Below, piece by piece: positions 7,211 through 15,824 of a stretch of 58,000 nucleotides of DNA. This stretch comes from an uncultured Verrucomicrobiota bacterium (GTDB taxonomy: Bacteria > Verrucomicrobiota > Verrucomicrobiia > Limisphaerales > UBA9464). Where the stretch lies: positions 1-58,000 of the forward strand of contig CAITXU010000297.1 in assembly GCA_903896505.1 (NCBI GenBank), written 5' to 3'. Both the position numbers and the translations under genes were made by a program. Position 1 is the first letter of the stretch, and each line of letters opens with the position of its first letter. A model generated the notes under the pieces. That model made no database searches. It was not told the DNA's origin and saw only the letters and a list, made by a program, of their open reading frames with translations.

Positions 7211-8572
7211 ATGAGCAAAAGGGTAATGATGCGTCCATTGTGGCTCGGAATATGGGTTGGCCTCCTCTCGTTCACATGGGGGCCCAGTATCGTTAAAGCT
7301 CAGAACGGACCGCAACTGTCGCTCGTTCCAGCCATTGGTACCGCATTTTTGGCCCAAACCGGGCAGGTCTACCAGTTGACCGTTGCCACGAATTTAACCG
7401 GTCCTCGTTTTCCTCGACCCTGGTTTTTGGGCAACGGACAATCCAATCAGGCGACGGAAATGGCCTTGGGGCCTGCGGCGTTTTATCAGCTTCAGTCCAA
7501 TCCCGTACGAGACCTTCAATCGTTAATCGAGCCTATCCGGATTTCAAATCATGCACCGGGCGTGGCTTGTGCCGTCGTGGTGTCGAACCGGTTGGTTGGT
7601 ATTGGTGTGTCGGGGACACGTCTTTGGGACGCTGCGGATGCTCCCATTGGTATTGATGATATTTGGCATCACGGTTCCCTGACCAAGTCGATGACCGCCA
7701 CTCTGGCAGCGATGCTGGTCGAGGAGGGCAAGATTCAGTGGACCACCACCCTGGCCGATGTCTTTCCCGATTGGGCACCCAAGATGGACCCGGCATGGAA
7801 AACGGTCACTTTGGAACAACTGTGTTCCAATCGGAGCGGAGCACCCGAGGACCTGAATCCCAACGGAATCTGGTCCCAGCTTTGGGCCTTTCGTGGGACA
7901 CCGATTCACGCGCGTCGGTTTCTCCTCGAGTTACTGACGGTGCTGCCCCCGCATCATCCTCCGGGAACGGTGTACGAGTACTCCAACGCCGGATTTGCCC
8001 TGGCGGGGGCGATGCTGGAGAAAACGCTTCAAACGCCCTGGGAAAGCCTGATGACCGACCGTCTTTTTGCCCGTTTGGGAATGACCACCGGCGGCTTTGG
8101 CGTGCCGGCGACTCCCCGGATGGTCAACCAACCCTGGGGGCATGTCTTTGTCAAAGGTCTGCCCCAGGGCGTCGAACCGGGAACCGTGGCGGATAATCCC
8201 ACGGCCATCGGTCCGGCGGGCACTGTCCATTGTTCGGTTCTGGACCTTGCCCGGTATGCCCAATTTCATCTGGCTGGAGAGCAGGGCGACACCCCATGGC
8301 TGTCCCACAATTCGTTTGTGAAGCTGCACACCGACGTCGCCAACCAGAAATATGCCTTGGGGTGGAGCGTCACCACCCGACCATGGGCGCGAGGTATTGC
8401 CTTGACTCATTCGGGCTCGAATACCCAATGGTACAGCACCATCTGGCTCGCTCCCGGCCGGCAATTCGCCGTGATCTCGCTCACCAACGTTGGGGACGCC
8501 AATGGAGGAAACACGGCGTCATCCATTACCGATCAAATTGCCGCTACGATGATCGGAACCTTTCTTCCCTAA
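7211..8572 (+). CDS. Exported serine hydrolase, beta-lactamase class C-like
   Basis: From the ATG at 7211 the protein is 453 residues, starting MSKRVMMRPLWLGIWVG with a hydrophobic signal segment ending near VKAQ. A short region (about residues 35-90, ending AAFYQLQ) resembles the small beta-rich modules common in verrucomicrobial exported proteins. The catalytic domain follows: the SxxK motif is SLTK in HHGSLTKSMTA, YxN is YSN in YEYSNAGFALAG, and the third box is HSGSN. The fold covers class C beta-lactamases, D-Ala-D-Ala peptidases and esterases. Resistance is not implied. The frame is also open from an upstream ATG at 7148 but that adds no signal-like sequence. Confidence 0.85.
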   Translation: MSKRVMMRPLWLGIWVGLLSFTWGPSIVKAQNGPQLSLVPAIGTAFLAQTGQVYQLTVATNLTGPRFPRPWFLGNGQSNQATEMALGPAAFYQLQSNPVRDLQSLIEPIRISNHAPGVACAVVVSNRLVGIGVSGTRLWDAADAPIGIDDIWHHGSLTKSMTATLAAMLVEEGKIQWTTTLADVFPDWAPKMDPAWKTVTLEQLCSNRSGAPEDLNPNGIWSQLWAFRGTPIHARRFLLELLTVLPPHHPPGTVYEYSNAGFALAGAMLEKTLQTPWESLMTDRLFARLGMTTGGFGVPATPRMVNQPWGHVFVKGLPQGVEPGTVADNPTAIGPAGTVHCSVLDLARYAQFHLAGEQGDTPWLSHNSFVKLHTDVANQKYALGWSVTTRPWARGIALTHSGSNTQWYSTIWLAPGRQFAVISLTNVGDANGGNTASSITDQIAATMIGTFLP

Positions 8573-8774
8573 GGCTCAATCGAGGTCCGGAGGTCCAAAC
8601 CACGCCCATCCCCCAAGGGGGAAGCCCGTTGGCTGTCTACAGGGCCAAGGCGGTCATGTTGGAACGGGATGCACGATGAATGCCATCCATTGACCGGGAG
8701 GGGACTTCCGGATGAAATGAGGCGACGGGTCACCTCGCAGTTGCGGAGTGGAACCCACGCTGAATGTTGCCGCC

Positions 8775-9872
8775 ATGAAACTGACACCCCGGCTCCGTGA
8801 TCTGCCGGAGGATTGGCTGAACCTTCCTGCCTTCGAGGCAGGGGGACGGCCCGTTTTGTTTCGGGAAATTCTCCAATCGGCGGTCGTTCGAGGAGACCTC
8901 GATTCGTTTTTGGAACAAACAATCGCCGCCTGGCGCGCCCAGACCGAGGCGCAGAACTCTGGCCTTGAGGCGGAGGAATCCTCGGTCGAAGGCCTCATGG
9001 AGGACTACCGGTATGATCGCGACCTGGTGAGTGCCGAAGAAACGGAGCGTTGGCTCGCCCAATGGGGCCTGACCCCGGAGGATTTTCTGGACCACTTCGT
9101 GCGGCGCTATTGGGCTGGAGTCCACAGGAATGGGATGGCCAATGAAGCCAGTTCCGAACTGAACCCCGACGTTTTCGGCAGAATCTGGCTCGCCGACATG
9201 GTTCTATCAGGGGTCTGGATACGTTGGGCGCGGCAGTTGGCGACGGAGGTGGTCTGCGGGTTGGCGACAGAACCAGCGTCCGGGGACGACGACGGCGTCT
9301 CATTGGAGGGGTTCAAGCGGAAACGCCCATGGAGCGAGCCAACTTGGGAACAGTGGCTGGCCGATTGGGAACTCCAGCCAGCCCAACTTGCGAAAATCCT
9401 GCGTCGTCTTCAAATCACCCAGAAGCGCCAGCGCGAGGCGCTCAGTCACTCCGCCCGGGAATCCGTCGTCGACGAGCAGCGGATGGCCCTCGTCCGGGTG
9501 GATTTGGAAGTGGTCGGATTCGATTCCGAAGAGGCGGCGAAAGAGGGTTACTCGTGTGCCGTATCCGATGGTTTATCCCTCGAATTGGTGGCACGTGAAT
9601 CCGGATATCCACTGGAACGCCGGGCGTACTTTCTGCGAGACCTTCCGGATGGACTGAAAATGTCGATCCTGGGTGCCTACCCGGGTGCCATCCTTCCGCC
9701 GCACGTCGGCGGTGGGACGGTCGACGTCTACCGGGTGGTGCGGCACACGGAGCCTAATCTGGCCGACCCGGACGTTGCGGGTGAGATCGATGCGATCCTG
9801 ATTCAACGACACTTTGGTGATCTTGAGGCACGTGAGGTCCGTTGGCTCATGACGGGTGGCCCATTGATATGA
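8775..9872 (+). CDS. PpiC/SurA-like companion of the peptide exporter (tentative)
   Basis: This protein of about 365 residues starts MKLTPRLRDLPEDWLNLPAF, with a TTG alternative at 8748. It has no signal peptide. The N-terminal half is helical and contains two similar stretches, WLAQWGLTPEDFLDHFVRRY and WLADWELQPAQLAKILRRLQ. The last 120 residues resemble a parvulin domain: sequence EEAAKEGYSCAVSDGLSLEL, then a conserved-looking DLPDGLKMSILGAYPGAILPP, then a VDVYRVVRH strand. SurA/PpiC-type proteins or domains accompany peptidase-containing exporters elsewhere. It overlaps the exporter gene by ATGA and so is very likely its partner, perhaps holding the substrate for export. The parvulin assignment is by eye and moderate. 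Confidence 0.6.
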   Translation: MKLTPRLRDLPEDWLNLPAFEAGGRPVLFREILQSAVVRGDLDSFLEQTIAAWRAQTEAQNSGLEAEESSVEGLMEDYRYDRDLVSAEETERWLAQWGLTPEDFLDHFVRRYWAGVHRNGMANEASSELNPDVFGRIWLADMVLSGVWIRWARQLATEVVCGLATEPASGDDDGVSLEGFKRKRPWSEPTWEQWLADWELQPAQLAKILRRLQITQKRQREALSHSARESVVDEQRMALVRVDLEVVGFDSEEAAKEGYSCAVSDGLSLELVARESGYPLERRAYFLRDLPDGLKMSILGAYPGAILPPHVGGGTVDVYRVVRHTEPNLADPDVAGEIDAILIQRHFGDLEAREVRWLMTGGPLI

Positions 9873-12800
9873 TTTCCCGCGCCGAAGAGACATTGAGGGG
9901 AACACTGCTTGCGCGGTTTGTTCCCGCCCACCAGTTCGCCCTGCTCCTCGAACGGTTTGAAGAGGTGCGCTATGCCTTTGGCGATATCATCATCCGTCAG
10001 GGTGAGGAAGCCGATGCGTTCTTCGTCTTGGTGACCGGTAGAGCCCGGGTTCTCAAGGAGCAACCCAACGGTGAGGAAGTCACCCTCTTCCGCCTTCAGC
10101 CGGGTGATGAATTCGGTGAAAGCGCCCTCCTTCAACAGGGCCCCAGGACGTCGACGGTCCGGTGCAGCACTGCGGTCGAGGCGCTTCGTCTGGGTCGGGA
10201 CAAATTTCAGGAACTTGTCGCTGAGTACCCCGATTTTCTCCATGCCCTGGAGCTCCTGTCCCGATGGAGGTCGTTGCATAGCTTTCTCTATACCTACAGC
10301 CATTTCGGGCGGCTTTCAGTTCCGGCGTTGAGGGCGCTCATGTCCCGCTTGAAACCGGTCGATTTCAAGAAAGGAACCCGGGTCATTCAGGAAGGGGATA
10401 TCGCCGGGCCCATGTACATTGTCCGTGAGGGACAACTCCGGGTTTTTACCGGAGCAGAGCCCAGGATCGTGAATGTCGCCTTCCTCCGGGAGGGGGACTA
10501 TTTCGGAGAAAGATCTGTTCTGGCCGGGGAACCCCGGGGGGCCACGGTCGAAGCGTTTTCGGACTGCCGACTACTGTCGCTCAGTCCCGAGGATGTGAAT
10601 GAAATCCGGCGTCAGTTTCCGGAGTTCGAGAGGCTGTTGGCGGAGCGATTGGCCCTTTACCAGGCCGACAGGGAAGCCCGCGTGCCCCTGGACTTTTCCC
10701 AGGAGTTGCTGCCCGCCGAAGCTCGCAAAGCCCCCGTCGTGGCCGCGCCGCCGGACGATGAAAGTGAGCAGCCCTTCGCCGATGAACGGGGCTTTTTCCG
10801 AAATCGGAAGCGGGTCATTCGTCGATTCCACTTCGTCCAGCAGGTGGATGAAATGGATTGTGGTGCCGCCTGCCTCGCCATGGTCTGTCGCCATTTCGGA
10901 CGCAAGTTGAATCTGGCGCGCATCCGGGAGCTTTGCCATGTCTCCTCGGACGGGACGAGTTTGCAGGGCATTTGCTCTGCCGCCATCGAATTGGGGCTGG
11001 CCGCCCGGGCGGTCAAGGCGTCCCATCGCAATCTGGACCGGATGCCGATGCCGGCCATTGCCCACTGGGACGGTCGGCACTGGGTGGTGGTCTATCGGAT
11101 CAGCGAGAGGGAGGTTTGGTTGGCTGACCCGGCCATCGGATTGCGGAAAATCACCCGGGACGAGTTCGAGGCGAAATGGTCGGGTTACGTGGCATTGTTT
11201 GACTACACCGATGCCTTCAAAAATGCCCCCGAAGCAGGCTCGTCCATCGGCTGGGTCTGGCCATTCTTCGGCCAGTACCGGCAGGTGTTTCTTCAGGCTC
11301 TTCTCCTGGCAGTGGTGGCCAGCGCTCTTCAACTGCTGCTCCCCATCGCCACCCAGGTGGTGGTGGACAAGGTGATCGTCGACCGGGAGATAGCACTTCT
11401 TCACCAGATTTTCATCGGCATGGGGGTCGCGCTGGCCGCCCTGGTTGGTTCCAACCTGCTCCAGCAGTACCTGCTGGCCTTTGCCACGGTGCGCATTGAT
11501 GCCGCCATTCTCGATTACCTGACCCGTCGACTGCTGGACCTCCCGATGTCCTACTTTCATAGTCGGCGGACGGGGGACATCCAGCGACGTTTGGATGGTG
11601 CCCGGGAAATCCGGCAGTTCGTCGTCCAGTACGGGGTTGGAAGCCTCCTCGCCGCCGTCCAGTTTGTCGGTTGCACAGCGCTGATGCTCCTGTACAGCCG
11701 CCCGCTGGCCCTGGTCTTCGCTTCAACGCTGCCGCTCTATGCGGGGTTGATGTGGTTTTCCCAAAAAGTCCTCCGGCCATTGTTTGCCGATCTCGAGGAG
11801 AACCATGCCCGCTACAGTTCGTATCAAATCGACGCAATTAAAGGAATCGAAGCGGTCAAAGCTTCCGCGGCGGAGGCGGCTTTCCGTGAGGCACTGCTCG
11901 ACCAGTTCCTGCGCTTATCTCGCGGATTGATGCGCGGAAGCTTCATCATGATGTCCTATCAGGGCGCGATTCAAACGCTGGGTCTCATTTCAAGCGGTTT
12001 GTTCCTCTGGTTCGGTGCCGGCCTCGTGATCCATGGCAGCTTGTCCGTTGGCGGATTTGTTGCCTTCAACACCCTTCTGGGCATGGCGTCGGTCTCTCTT
12101 TTGAGAGTTTTGGGGGTCTGGGACCAACTCCAGATGATGACCGTTCTGATGAATCGGTTAAATGATATCTTTGAATCCCGGCCTGAACAGGGTTCCGACC
12201 GCGCCGTCTTGAAGCCCGTACGGTCGCTGGAGGGCCAGATTGAGTTCCGTCAGGTCGGCTTCCGGTATGGCGGCCCTGAATCGGCACCCATTCTATCCGG
12301 TATCAACCTGCTGGTTGCCCCGGGTAAGACCATCGCGATTGTCGGTCGCAGCGGCTCGGGAAAGACAACCCTCGTGAAGCTGCTGGCCGGGCTGATCGAG
12401 CCGACGGAAGGGCAAATCCTGTACGACAATGTCGAAATGACGGCGGTGAACTATCGGGACCTTCGCCGCCACATCGGCATTGTTCTTCAGGAAAACTATA
12501 TCTTCGATGATACCATCCTGCGCAATGTGGCCTTTGGGGATCGGGAGCCCGATTTCGACCGCGTGCTTCGGGCGGCTCAAATGGCAAATGCCCACGAATT
12601 TATCGCCCGCCTGCCTCTCGGGTATGAAACACGGATAGGCGAGACCGGGATGGCCATCTCGGGGGGCCAGCGGCAGCGCATTGCCATCGCCCGGGCCCTG
12701 TATCATGACCCACCTGTCCTCATTCTGGACGAGGCAACCAGCGCTCTGGATACCGAGTCGGAACGGGCGATTCAGCAGAATCTTCACCGACTCCTCAAAG

Positions 12801-12964
12801 ACCGCACCTGTTTCATCATCGCCCATCGCTTGAGCACGGTGCGGGATGCGGACATGATCGTGGTGTTGGAGCGCGGCCGGATTGTCGAAACCGGCGACCA
12901 CGACCAGCTGATTCAGGCGCGCGGACTCTATTTCCACCTGTGCAGTCAGCAGCTGTCTCTGTAA
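9869..12964 (+). CDS. Peptidase-C39 ABC exporter (PCAT) with two cNMP-binding domains
   Basis: The product is 1031 residues from the ATG at 9869. Two cyclic-nucleotide-binding (CAP_ED-like) domains come first: about 15-125 (GDEFGESALL) and about 150-260 (GDYFGERSVLAGEPRGATVE). A peptidase C39 domain at about 320-450 has catalytic Cys331 in DEMDCGAACLAMV, His404 in HWVVVY and Asp420 in LADPA. Six-helix ABC transmembrane and ATPase domains follow, with Walker A GRSGSGKTT, signature ISGGQRQR and Walker B VLILDEATSALD. C39 exporters cut Gly-Gly leader peptides and export the product. The cNMP-domain architecture recalls HetC-like exporters. It is coupled to the upstream gene by ATGA and followed after 16 bp by the HlyD adaptor. 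Confidence 0.94.
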   Translation: MISRAEETLRGTLLARFVPAHQFALLLERFEEVRYAFGDIIIRQGEEADAFFVLVTGRARVLKEQPNGEEVTLFRLQPGDEFGESALLQQGPRTSTVRCSTAVEALRLGRDKFQELVAEYPDFLHALELLSRWRSLHSFLYTYSHFGRLSVPALRALMSRLKPVDFKKGTRVIQEGDIAGPMYIVREGQLRVFTGAEPRIVNVAFLREGDYFGERSVLAGEPRGATVEAFSDCRLLSLSPEDVNEIRRQFPEFERLLAERLALYQADREARVPLDFSQELLPAEARKAPVVAAPPDDESEQPFADERGFFRNRKRVIRRFHFVQQVDEMDCGAACLAMVCRHFGRKLNLARIRELCHVSSDGTSLQGICSAAIELGLAARAVKASHRNLDRMPMPAIAHWDGRHWVVVYRISEREVWLADPAIGLRKITRDEFEAKWSGYVALFDYTDAFKNAPEAGSSIGWVWPFFGQYRQVFLQALLLAVVASALQLLLPIATQVVVDKVIVDREIALLHQIFIGMGVALAALVGSNLLQQYLLAFATVRIDAAILDYLTRRLLDLPMSYFHSRRTGDIQRRLDGAREIRQFVVQYGVGSLLAAVQFVGCTALMLLYSRPLALVFASTLPLYAGLMWFSQKVLRPLFADLEENHARYSSYQIDAIKGIEAVKASAAEAAFREALLDQFLRLSRGLMRGSFIMMSYQGAIQTLGLISSGLFLWFGAGLVIHGSLSVGGFVAFNTLLGMASVSLLRVLGVWDQLQMMTVLMNRLNDIFESRPEQGSDRAVLKPVRSLEGQIEFRQVGFRYGGPESAPILSGINLLVAPGKTIAIVGRSGSGKTTLVKLLAGLIEPTEGQILYDNVEMTAVNYRDLRRHIGIVLQENYIFDDTILRNVAFGDREPDFDRVLRAAQMANAHEFIARLPLGYETRIGETGMAISGGQRQRIAIARALYHDPPVLILDEATSALDTESERAIQQNLHRLLKDRTCFIIAHRLSTVRDADMIVVLERGRIVETGDHDQLIQARGLYFHLCSQQLSL

Positions 12965-12980
12965 ACCGGGGTCACCGTTC

Positions 12981-14168
12981 GTGAAGCCGCCCACTCCATC
13001 CCCATCCCCCCGCTTGCGGGCCGCCGAAAACGAATGGTTGCCATTGGATCCGCCTCCAGTGGTTCTGACCCTGGTCGGTTGGCTGATTCTGGTGGTCTTT
13101 GCCGCCGTGGTGGTGGCGTCCATTTTCATCCGTTTCCCCGAGACGATCCATTGCCGGTTCCGGCTGGTTCCGGAATCCGGAGCCGATCCGATCCAATCGC
13201 CGGTCAACGGTGTTCTCCACGGAATACTCGCGGACGAAGGGAAGGAGGTGGCCATGGGCGAGCTGTTGTTTGAGATTCGCTCGGACGAACTCCTCAATTG
13301 GCAGACGGAACTTCGATCCGATGTCGAGGAAGCGCGGGCTTTGGAAGAGCGGGTGCGCCGATCGGAGGAAACCCATCAATCACTGCTGAGCATTAAAGAG
13401 GCGGAGCTGAAGCAGTTTGAGCAGGAGCGGGGATTCCGAAGGCAATACCGTGATAGCACCCAGGATTTGCTGCGTCGAAGCCGTGAGCTGCGGGAGAAGG
13501 GTCTCATCTCGGAGGTGGAACTCCTTCGGGCCGAGCTGGACCTGGCGAATGCCGAAAAAGACCTCAATATTACCGTGCATGGCCTGCAAAAGGTGTTGCT
13601 CGAACGGATGCAAATCGAGTCCGAGCGAAGCCGTCAGCAAAGCGATGAGCGGGCGGCCTCCGAGAAGCTGAAGAATGTCATGGCCTCCTTGAAAACCCGT
13701 CTGGCGGATTTTGAAGGCGGTGTGCTTAAAGTGCGGGCTCCGTATGATGCCATCGTGGTGTCTGTCACCCAGCACAATCCCGGTAGCGTGGTTCGTGGGG
13801 GGCAGGAATTGTGCCAACTGGCCAGGACCGGCGACCGTCCCGTGGCGGAAATCCAAATGCCCCAAACGGGTTTGGACCGTGTTGTTCCAGGACAGGAGGC
13901 CCGGTTGTTCTTTGACGCGTTTCCCTATCAACGATACGGGACCATCCCGGTCCAGATTGGTTGGGTCAGCCCATCCGCCGTTATTCGTGGCGACACCCAG
14001 CAGTTTGCCGCCCGGGCACCCCTGCTGCGAATGGATTTCGAGAAGGCGGGACGCCGCATTCCAGTTCGTGTGGGCATGATCGGAGAAGCTCGTATCCGGG
14101 TGGGCGAGAACACGGTGATGGAGTCCGTCTTTGAACCGCTCAAGGCACTGCGGGAACAGTCCCGCTGA
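12981..14168 (+). CDS. HlyD-family membrane fusion (periplasmic adaptor) protein
   Basis: The GTG at 12981 gives 395 residues. A short Pro-rich cytoplasmic head leads to one transmembrane helix at about residues 27-51 (VVLTLVGWLILVVFAAVVVA). The first half of a lipoyl domain follows (PVNGVLHGILADEGKEVAMG), then long coiled-coil hairpins at about 100-240. The second lipoyl half (VRAPYDAIVVSVTQHNPGSV) and a beta-barrel domain end the protein. HlyD proteins bridge an inner-membrane ABC exporter to an outer-membrane channel. It lies 16 bp after the C39 exporter and is surely its partner. No TolC-like gene is in the cassette, so the outer-membrane channel must be supplied from elsewhere. Confidence 0.92.
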   Translation: MKPPTPSPSPRLRAAENEWLPLDPPPVVLTLVGWLILVVFAAVVVASIFIRFPETIHCRFRLVPESGADPIQSPVNGVLHGILADEGKEVAMGELLFEIRSDELLNWQTELRSDVEEARALEERVRRSEETHQSLLSIKEAELKQFEQERGFRRQYRDSTQDLLRRSRELREKGLISEVELLRAELDLANAEKDLNITVHGLQKVLLERMQIESERSRQQSDERAASEKLKNVMASLKTRLADFEGGVLKVRAPYDAIVVSVTQHNPGSVVRGGQELCQLARTGDRPVAEIQMPQTGLDRVVPGQEARLFFDAFPYQRYGTIPVQIGWVSPSAVIRGDTQQFAARAPLLRMDFEKAGRRIPVRVGMIGEARIRVGENTVMESVFEPLKALREQSR

Positions 14169-14278
14169 TTTCCATTCCTGCCGGGAGCCGGCCTCCAAGA
14201 TTGAACTGGCGTTACCCTTACTCCCTTGTTAGACACGGTCCGCTGCCCAATTTTTGGACATCCGACACCACCTTTCTT

Positions 14279-14455
14279 ATGCCCGACAAAACCAACCCCA
14301 AGGCCGCCGGTAAGGCGGAGGCCAAGCCCGCGTCCAAACCCGTCCTCAAGGATTTGAAGGCCAAAAAAGCAATCTCGGGAGGCTCGGGGCCCCGTTCCAG
14401 CCCCATGTCCGGCACCAGCCCGTCGTTTGGTTCCAGCCCGTCTCCGCACCCTTGA
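14279..14455 (+). CDS. Candidate Gly-Gly-leader precursor peptide with Ser/Pro-rich core
   Basis: This small gene encodes 58 residues, MPDKTNPKAAGKAEAKPASK at the start. The basic, helical leader ends LKDLKAKKAISGG at residues 23-35. Cutting after Gly35 would release a 23-residue core, SGPRSSPMSGTSPSFGSSP followed by SPHP, with nine Ser, one Thr, six Pro and no Cys. The C39 rule of Gly-Gly with a hydrophobic residue at -4 is met (Ile32), but -7 and -12 are Lys rather than hydrophobic. No clear Shine-Dalgarno precedes the ATG. It lies 110 bp after the HlyD adaptor and 58 bp before a glycosyltransferase. Role as exporter substrate is inference from leader and context. It is not a known bacteriocin that I recognise. 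Confidence 0.65.
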   Translation: MPDKTNPKAAGKAEAKPASKPVLKDLKAKKAISGGSGPRSSPMSGTSPSFGSSPSPHP

Positions 14456-14513
14456 TAAAAAACGGGCAGCACCGAGGGATTTAGGCGGGGTCGGCATTCA
14501 CGCATCGGGAATT

Positions 14514-15569
14514 GTGGCGTTGAAAGTCAAAACGCAGCGCAGAAGGATCATTCTCAGAAACTACTGGTCTCCCGGCGATATCGTCATGCTGACGGCCGCC
14601 GTCCGTGAGCTGCAGCGATCAAATCCGGGGATATTTGCCATCGATGTCAGGACCTCATGTCCCGAGCTGTGGGAACACAACCCGTACCTGACCCCCCTGA
14701 AGGAAACGGGGCGGGGGGTGACCATTCTGGATTGCGAGTATCCGCTCATTCACGAGAGCAATACCCGCCCGGTTCATTGCCTCAACGGATTTGCGGAATT
14801 CCTCGCGAACCGGTTGGGTGTTCCCTGTTCCATCAGTTCTGTCCACGGCGACATTCACCTTTCCCCCCGGGAAGTGTCGGCCCCGTCCCGGATTCGCCGG
14901 TTGACCGGGGCGAACCTGCCGTACTGGCTCATCGTTTCGGGCGGCAAGCTCGACTATACCATCAAATGGTGGGACCCGCGCCGTTACCAATCCGTGGTTG
15001 ACCATTTTGCGGGACGACTGCTTTTTGTTCAGGTCGGACTTTCCTCGCACCACCATCCCGCCCTGTCGGGGGTGATTGACCTGCGCGGTCGAACCACACT
15101 CCGGCAGTTGGTGCGTCTCGTCCATCGTGCCCGTGGCGTGGTCTGCCCGGTCACCGGACTCATGCATCTGGCGGCAGCTGTTCCGGTTCCCGTAGGACAT
15201 TTTCCCAATCGCCCGTGCGTTGTGGTGGCTGGCGGTCGCGAACCGCCGCATTGGGAAGCCTATCCGGGCCATCAATTCGTTCATACCGTGGGAATGCTTG
15301 CCTGCTGTTCCAAGGGCGGCTGTTGGAGGTCCCGAACGGTCCCCCTGGGTGATGGGGACGAACGCGATGCGCCCAATCGCATTTGCGTGGATGTGATAGG
15401 AGGCCTTCCCCGCTGCATGGACCTCATTTCCGCCGATGAGGTGATCCGCCGGATTGAACTTTACCTGGAATCCGGTGCCGCCAAGGAGTTGGCTGCGAAC
15501 GAAATCCCCTTTGCCCGGGCGGTGGTCGGAGCCAGGAACCTGCCAGGGGAATCTGTTCCATCACCTTAA
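14514..15569 (+). CDS. Glycosyltransferase family 9 (heptosyltransferase-like) with Cys cluster
   Basis: From GTG at 14514 this is 351 residues; the frame opens at 14427 inside the peptide gene. It has the GT9/heptosyltransferase B fold. The N-terminal RRIILRNYWSPGDIVMLTAA corresponds to the GD.xxxxP loop, and the C-terminal donor-binding CPVTGLMHLAAAVPVPVG is the TGxxH(L)AAA motif. An unusual insert then carries LACCSKGGCW plus two further Cys (about residues 264, 265, 270, 291, 301). It resembles the metal-binding Cys finger of Aah/TibC-type protein heptosyltransferases, though the spacing differs. Position next to a Ser/Thr-rich secreted peptide suggests the peptide as acceptor (inference). 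A role in LPS is the alternative. Confidence 0.8.
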   Translation: MALKVKTQRRRIILRNYWSPGDIVMLTAAVRELQRSNPGIFAIDVRTSCPELWEHNPYLTPLKETGRGVTILDCEYPLIHESNTRPVHCLNGFAEFLANRLGVPCSISSVHGDIHLSPREVSAPSRIRRLTGANLPYWLIVSGGKLDYTIKWWDPRRYQSVVDHFAGRLLFVQVGLSSHHHPALSGVIDLRGRTTLRQLVRLVHRARGVVCPVTGLMHLAAAVPVPVGHFPNRPCVVVAGGREPPHWEAYPGHQFVHTVGMLACCSKGGCWRSRTVPLGDGDERDAPNRICVDVIGGLPRCMDLISADEVIRRIELYLESGAAKELAANEIPFARAVVGARNLPGESVPSP

Positions 15570-15824
15570 ACGAGGGGCTTTTCGTCTGCAGACGTCGGGC
15601 AAGCGTGAGCCATTGCCCTTTGAGTCTGCGGATTTCAAGCGGGTCCCCGGCGTCAAGTAGGCATGGACTTGGGATGAACAAAATCGTACTTTCCAAACGA
15701 TGTGTTCAGCCTTGTTGTCCGCGAAATGCGGAATCCAAGCGGGGTGGACCGCACGTCGAGCCCGCCAGTGCCATCGAGTTTCACCATTGCGCGCCGAATT
15801 GTTTCTTGTGCCCTGTCCCGGCTG

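Noticed and set aside
7211..8572. Beta-lactam resistance gene
   Set aside because: The SxxK/YxN/HSG motifs only define the serine hydrolase fold; most exported members in environmental bacteria are esterases or peptidases.
10571..11560. 329-codon minus-strand open frame
   Set aside because: Antisense shadow of the C39 exporter.
12293..13297. 334-codon minus-strand open frame
   Set aside because: Antisense to the ABC ATPase domain and HlyD start.
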